NCBI GenBank assembly: GCA_025996865.1
Contig: BNTV01000095.1
Coordinates: 1 to 19,418 of the forward strand
Source: Bacteroidia bacterium
GTDB lineage: Bacteria > Bacteroidota > Bacteroidia > Bacteroidales > Azobacteroidaceae
DNA: 19,418 nt
Reading direction: 5' to 3'
In this document: one piece after another, positions 15,660 through 19,418 of the stretch
Position numbering within the stretch: the first letter of the stretch is position 1
Layout: each line of letters begins with the position of its first letter
Notes under the pieces: generated by a model
Told to the model about the DNA's origin: nothing
Seen by the model: only the letters and a program-made list of their open reading frames with translations
Databases searched by the model: none
Made by a program: the position numbers and the translations under genes

Positions 15660-16340
15660 ATGAAAATTTTAGACATCTTTAATTGGACAAAAACTGTATC
15701 AAAAACTGGTAGCATAAAACAAGTTAATCTATTTATCGGCGGTGCTTATTATGGAAATTTCTTTTCAATACCCGTATATCTATATCAATTAGATATGCTT
15801 GAAAGTACCGATCGTGAATTTGTTCACAAAATTAGAGAATACCTGAAAGAGTATGAGATAATGAATAAAAAAATAGACGATTTTCCGGCTATTAAATCGA
15901 GTGCAGAATTAAATGCACTTGCCTCAAAATTATCGAAAAGAAAACCTCAAGAGATAAGTTGTAATTTAGTTGGATATGGCAATATGTATTTCTTGTATGT
16001 GATAGAATATGGAAAGCCAAATCAAAAATTTCGACGTTCTGAAGAAGATAGCAAAGATGCAAAAGCGGCTATTTGGGCACAGAATCCTCTGGATAGTAAA
16101 TACGAAAAGCAGGCTCAAGCGATTATAGAAATATTTAAAAATAAAAATGAAAATGAAGAAATTAGCGATGAAGATATTGACGTTAGACTAAGGTCTATTG
16201 GAACTCAACTTGGGGAATTCAACAAAATGGTCTTGGTAGCATATAGATCTGAAAAATTAGCGAGAGATATGAATCTTCAAAATTTTTCAACAAAATATCT
16301 TGATTATGCCTGGGATGGTTTATATGGGTGGATGAAGTGA
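15660..16340 (+). CDS. Unknown 226-aa protein of the accessory cluster
   Basis: No family is recognised. The N-terminus MKILDIFNWTK resembles MGFLDLFRKKK of the 9751 product, but the basic run is weaker. An N-terminal half with beta character (KQVNLFIGGAYYGNFFSIPVY, about 20-40) is followed by a helical region (about 45-105). A charged linker rich in Glu/Asp/Lys lies at about 150-180. The C-terminus is helical and ends in LDYAWDGLYGWMK. No signal peptide or membrane segment is seen. It is the last gene of the cluster; 77 nt without a clear promoter or terminator separate it from the GH17 gene. Confidence 0.65.
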   Translation: MKILDIFNWTKTVSKTGSIKQVNLFIGGAYYGNFFSIPVYLYQLDMLESTDREFVHKIREYLKEYEIMNKKIDDFPAIKSSAELNALASKLSKRKPQEISCNLVGYGNMYFLYVIEYGKPNQKFRRSEEDSKDAKAAIWAQNPLDSKYEKQAQAIIEIFKNKNENEEISDEDIDVRLRSIGTQLGEFNKMVLVAYRSEKLARDMNLQNFSTKYLDYAWDGLYGWMK

Positions 16341-16417
16341 ATACGATTGCAAATGGGACGAAAATATACAAGACAAAAAATAAATCAATATTCAATAACC
16401 TATAAAATCACAAACAA

Positions 16418-18247
16418 ATGAAAACAATTTTATCACCTAAAAGAACAGCATGTATCGCCATGGTGATGCTGTTGAATTTATTTATCGTAAGCAGACTTGC
16501 GGCAAGCGATCCGAAAATCGTAATCGGAACGATTCCGAAAACAGGTGAAGCCGGCCGTGCCGAAGGGCGCGTCGTGTGGAGCGAACTCATGTCAAGTAAT
16601 GCTGCACAGTATGCGGTAATCGCTATGCTTCGCGCTCCTTGGGGCGACGACTATGTGAAACCGACAAACGACAACTACCTGAACCCCGTTGACGGGTCGG
16701 GATATTTTTCCGTCAACATAACAACCGGCGGCAGTAACGATTATACGATTGAAAACGTGAGTTTTTTCTTTGTCCGCCGAGAAACGTTCAACGGCATAGC
16801 CGGAAGCACTGTGAAATACGGAACAATGAACGGCGAATATCTTGGCGAACCGGTAACAATCAACCGGACGGACTTCTGGGCTAACCGTTTACTGCCACCC
16901 GTACCGAATATCAAACCGGGCTTTGTCGAGCCGGGCAAAAACATCACGCTGTCGTGCAAGGCGGGCGAAACCATACTTTACACCGTTGACGGCAGCGACC
17001 CGCTGGATTCTTCTACTGCTCAAACATACACCGCGGCAACTTCGTTGAAAACGCCGACGGAAGGCTCGCTGCTTATCAAGGCGGTAACTTCCCAATCGGG
17101 GTCGTACAGTTCCCCTGTTTCCCTGCTCTGGCTGCCCCAAGAGCTTTTGACTACGCCTTTTTGGGGACTGAACGTTTCGCTGGCTCTTAACGGTGAGGCG
17201 TTTGGCTACGCATTGTCGGAAGAAACGACGCGAGCAAGATTGGCGCCGGTTGCCGGATTGACGAAATGGATACGGACTTTTGGCACCCAAGGAAACGGAT
17301 TGCAATATATCAACAAAATAGCCAAAAGTGAATTGGGTTTACACACGATGATCGGTCTTTATATTACGAACAGTGATTCCGAAAACAATGCGCAAATACA
17401 GGGATTACGGCAGATTCTGGAAACCGGTCCCGCACCCGACCTTATTACAGTAGGCAACGAGTGCAGTCGCATGGAAAACTTCAATCCGGCAAAACTTGCA
17501 GCTTGTATCGACGCTGTGCGCGAACTTATTCAATCCAAATCGCTTGTAATTCCCGTTGGGAGTGTGGATATAGCGGGCGCTGACTGGAGCATGGCTGTTT
17601 TAAACAAGCTTGATTTTGTCGGTGTTAACATTTACCATAACGTATGGGACAATACACCTGAAAATGAGATGGTTGCAAAAACAAAGCAAACGTATGCCGA
17701 TAAAGTCGCCCAATATCAGAAAATGGTGCTGGTGGGAGAAACAGGGCACCCTTATTCAGGAGGTACCTATGTCACCGAGGACGGAGCGACCCGGACGCCT
17801 TCCATTACCAAAGCCGTTTCGTATCTGAGCAGTTTCCTCCAATGGATTCAAAAGGACAATATCCCTGCGTTCTATTTTGAGGCGTATGACGAACCGGTTA
17901 AATCACAAAACCATCCAATTGAACAATACTTTGGCATAATGGACGGCAACCTTCAGATACATCCGTTTTATCGGGAAACGATAGCCCTGCCGGCTAATAT
18001 TATACAGTTGCCCGGCAAAATATCCATGAATCCGTATCCCAACCCGGTCAAGGACGTTTTTACCCTCAGCGGTTTGCCGTCAGGCACGGCAATCAAGATA
18101 TACGACTTGTCGGGAAAAATAGTGAAAGTGCAATATTTCAATACTTTACAAAACAGCACAGGGACAATCAACGTATCGAATTTACCCGACGGAACCTATT
18201 TGGTAAAGGCAGGAGAGTCAATCTGTAAAATCATAAAAAGCCGATAG
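16418..18247 (+). CDS. Secreted GH17-type beta-1,3-glucanase-like enzyme with T9SS sorting domain
   Basis: The 609-aa protein has a signal peptide (basic start, hydrophobic core about 11-24, cleavage near AAS at 28-30). An unrecognised beta-rich domain follows at about 33-155. A chitobiase/hexosaminidase C-terminal-like domain (about 163-235) contains the motif ILYTVDGSDP (186-195). The TIM barrel (about 245-520) resembles family GH17: WIRTFGTQG (284-292), ITVGNECSR with proposed acid/base E348, FVGVNIYHNVW (400-410), VLVGETGHP with proposed nucleophile E441, and YFEAYDEPVK (486-495). Family members cleave beta-1,3-glucans. Residues about 536-609 form a type A T9SS C-terminal sorting domain, with NPYPNPVKD, IKIYDLSGKIV and LPDGTYLVKA. 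It is probably exported to the cell surface or medium. It has no visible functional link to the genes on either side. Confidence 0.85.
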   Translation: MKTILSPKRTACIAMVMLLNLFIVSRLAASDPKIVIGTIPKTGEAGRAEGRVVWSELMSSNAAQYAVIAMLRAPWGDDYVKPTNDNYLNPVDGSGYFSVNITTGGSNDYTIENVSFFFVRRETFNGIAGSTVKYGTMNGEYLGEPVTINRTDFWANRLLPPVPNIKPGFVEPGKNITLSCKAGETILYTVDGSDPLDSSTAQTYTAATSLKTPTEGSLLIKAVTSQSGSYSSPVSLLWLPQELLTTPFWGLNVSLALNGEAFGYALSEETTRARLAPVAGLTKWIRTFGTQGNGLQYINKIAKSELGLHTMIGLYITNSDSENNAQIQGLRQILETGPAPDLITVGNECSRMENFNPAKLAACIDAVRELIQSKSLVIPVGSVDIAGADWSMAVLNKLDFVGVNIYHNVWDNTPENEMVAKTKQTYADKVAQYQKMVLVGETGHPYSGGTYVTEDGATRTPSITKAVSYLSSFLQWIQKDNIPAFYFEAYDEPVKSQNHPIEQYFGIMDGNLQIHPFYRETIALPANIIQLPGKISMNPYPNPVKDVFTLSGLPSGTAIKIYDLSGKIVKVQYFNTLQNSTGTINVSNLPDGTYLVKAGESICKIIKSR

Positions 18248-18295
18248 TGTAGTATTTAAACAACACAGTAAAAATTCTTTTGTGAGATTTTATAT

Positions 18296-18427
18296 ATGCA
18301 TAAGACACCTTTCACCATCGGCATCACCGGCCATCGCAACCTCCCACCCGAATCCCTCCCGTCCATCCAACAGGAGCTAAAGTCGTTTTATGAAGAAATA
18401 AAAAAACAGTTTTGCCGATTAAAATAA
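18296..18427 (+). pseudogene. N-terminal remnant of a SLOG-like (GITGHR) protein
   Basis: A 43-codon ORF starts MHKTPFTIGITGHRNLPPES and ends CRLK before a TAA. The strand followed by GITGHRNL, then a helix with LKSFYEEIKK, is the opening of Rossmannoid SLOG-like proteins, which are normally several times longer and bind nucleotides or NAD-type ligands. After about 38 residues the sequence changes to the promoter of the next gene, so this is probably the 5' stub of a deleted gene. It is intact as an ORF, but too short to form the fold. Confidence 0.6.
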
Positions 18428-18441
18428 TTGTTGTATTTTTG
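18411..18441 (+). promoter_or_regulatory. Bacteroidota-type promoter for the ATPase gene
   Basis: TTTG (18411-18414) and TATTTTTG (18434-18441) are separated by 19 bp, the same boxes and spacing as at 1509-1539. It begins inside the 3' end of the SLOG-like remnant. Transcription would start near 18448. Confidence 0.7.
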
Positions 18442-18482
18442 CACTTCACATTTTATGTTTCATGAAACATACTTCATATTTT

Positions 18483-19322
18483 ATGTCAAGACTAAACAAC
18501 AACATAAATAATCCGTTTTTGGTGGCGGGATATGTCAGCCCCAATTACTTTTGCGACAGGGAAAAGGAGACTGCAAAAATCGTTTCAGCCTTGCACAACG
18601 ACCGCAATATTTCGCTTATCAGTCCGCGCCGTATGGGTAAAACGGGTTTGATACACCATGTTTTTTACCGTTTTGGCGAGCAAGATAAAAATGTACATTG
18701 TTTTTATTTTGATATTTTTGCAACCCAAAACCTGCATGATTTTGTGCAAATTTTCGGGAAAACCGTACTTGGAAAGTTGGATAACTACTCTGAACGAGCG
18801 CTAAAACAGGCTTCAACGTTTTTCAAGTCGCTACGTCCGGCATTTTCGTTTGATGCAGTGTCGGGCGAGCCGTCCGTTACACTTGACATCAAGCCTGAAC
18901 AGGCGGAAACGGGTTTACAGGAAATTTTCACCTATTTAAAAGCTTCCGACAAGCGGATTCATATTGCCATCGACGAGTTTCAGCAAATCACGGAATATCC
19001 CGAAAAAGGCGTTGAGGCATTATTGCGCTCGTATTTGCAATTTATGCCGAATGTTAAATTTATTTTTGCAGGCAGTAAAAAGCACCTGATGGACGCCATG
19101 TTTTCGGCTGTCAATCGTCCGTTTTATCAAAGCACGCAAAAGATCGGGTTAAAAGAAATTCCGATTGATTCTTACCGGATTTTTGCCCAACAATTATTTT
19201 CCGAAAACGACAAAACGCTCAATTCCTCCGTTTTCGATTGCATTTACAATAAGATGTTGGGACATACTTGGTATATGCAATTTATTTTAAATAAGTATGT
19301 GATAAAAATTAGTTTTCATTAA
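18483..19322 (+). CDS. Archaeal-type (MNS clade) ATPase, apparently truncated at the C-terminus
   Basis: This protein matches the ATPase family common in Bacteroidota that opens with NPF..GY..P.YFCDREKE. It has a P-loop ISPRRMGKTGLI, Walker B IHIAIDEFQQI and a sensor-like FIFAGSKKHLM. Family members usually continue for about another 100 residues after GHTWYMQFILNK. Here the frame changes to YVIKISFH and stops, so the C-terminal winged-helix part is missing and the break lies near 19296. An in-frame ATG at 18462 gives 7 more residues. I chose 18483 because the promoter at 18411-18441 would leave only about 14 nt of leader for 18462, and family proteins begin near this Met. It may be non-functional. 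Its cellular role is unknown; the family is often found in variable regions. Confidence 0.75.
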   Translation: MSRLNNNINNPFLVAGYVSPNYFCDREKETAKIVSALHNDRNISLISPRRMGKTGLIHHVFYRFGEQDKNVHCFYFDIFATQNLHDFVQIFGKTVLGKLDNYSERALKQASTFFKSLRPAFSFDAVSGEPSVTLDIKPEQAETGLQEIFTYLKASDKRIHIAIDEFQQITEYPEKGVEALLRSYLQFMPNVKFIFAGSKKHLMDAMFSAVNRPFYQSTQKIGLKEIPIDSYRIFAQQLFSENDKTLNSSVFDCIYNKMLGHTWYMQFILNKYVIKISFH

Positions 19323-19418
19323 ATTTAGCATATTTGATATTTAAGTTTGTTCCCAAGTTTGCCAAGCATCTATTGACGGCATAAAAGAGAGAGTCTTTAT
19401 CCAAGTAATCTTCCGGAT
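19309..19418 (-). CDS. Unidentified minus-strand ORF, C-terminal end only, possibly a mobile-element gene
   Basis: On the minus strand an open frame enters from the window edge and runs 35 codons (starting PEDYLDKDSLFYAVNRCL, ending KYAKFNEN) to a TAA at 19311-19309. The composition is protein-like, and it begins right where the ATPase loses its family similarity. A transposase or other insertion cargo is the natural guess, but I recognise no family and see no terminal repeat within the window. Confidence 0.4.
   Translation of the reverse strand, partial: PEDYLDKDSLFYAVNRCLANLGTNLNIKYAKFNEN

Overview
The window looks like a Bacteroidales (Bacteroidota) chromosome. Four things point there: promoters of the Bacteroidota type (TTTG, 19 bp, TAnnTTTG), a secreted glycosidase ending in a type IX secretion (T9SS) sorting domain, a ZapA/RNase Y neighbourhood, and mostly poor Shine-Dalgarno sites. 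All complete genes are on the + strand.

Layout. (1) 1-150: the 3' part of a 5S rRNA and its intrinsic terminator, the end of an rRNA operon. (2) 291-1490: a lipoprotein GH88 unsaturated glucuronyl hydrolase. (3) 1509-3706: a textbook promoter driving a coiled-coil ZapB-like protein, ZapA and RNase Y. (4) 3706-7160: a histidine biosynthesis segment, hisH, hisA and hisF. It carries a SHOCT/DUF4870 membrane protein between hisH and hisA, and a DUF6922/AbiEii-type nucleotidyltransferase pair, probably a toxin-antitoxin unit, between hisA and hisF. No hisI/hisIE follows hisF.

(5) 7271-16340: a five-gene accessory cluster under one visible promoter with a palindrome at its expected transcription start. 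It encodes a 786-aa protein with a PfkB-like N-terminus, an AAA+ ATPase and a RyR domain. A small unknown protein follows. Next comes a 1592-aa STAND NTPase (DUF4062, NACHT-like P-loop NTPase, WD40 propellers) with the layout of animal TEP1/NPHP3/NWD1 proteins. Two more small unknown proteins end the cluster. I infer a multi-gene conflict or defence system: two large NTPases with sensor-type domains plus three small partners that share a short hydrophobic-then-basic N-terminus. This is the best candidate here for an undescribed system; nothing in the sequence proves its function.

(6) 16418-18247: a secreted GH17-type beta-glucanase with a chitobiase-C-like domain and a T9SS tail. (7) 18296-19418: a decayed zone. 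It holds a 43-codon N-terminal remnant of a SLOG-like 'GITGHR' protein, an archaeal-type ATPase gene that seems cut short near its 3' end, and the C-terminal end of an unidentified minus-strand ORF running off the window, perhaps the mobile element that cut the ATPase.
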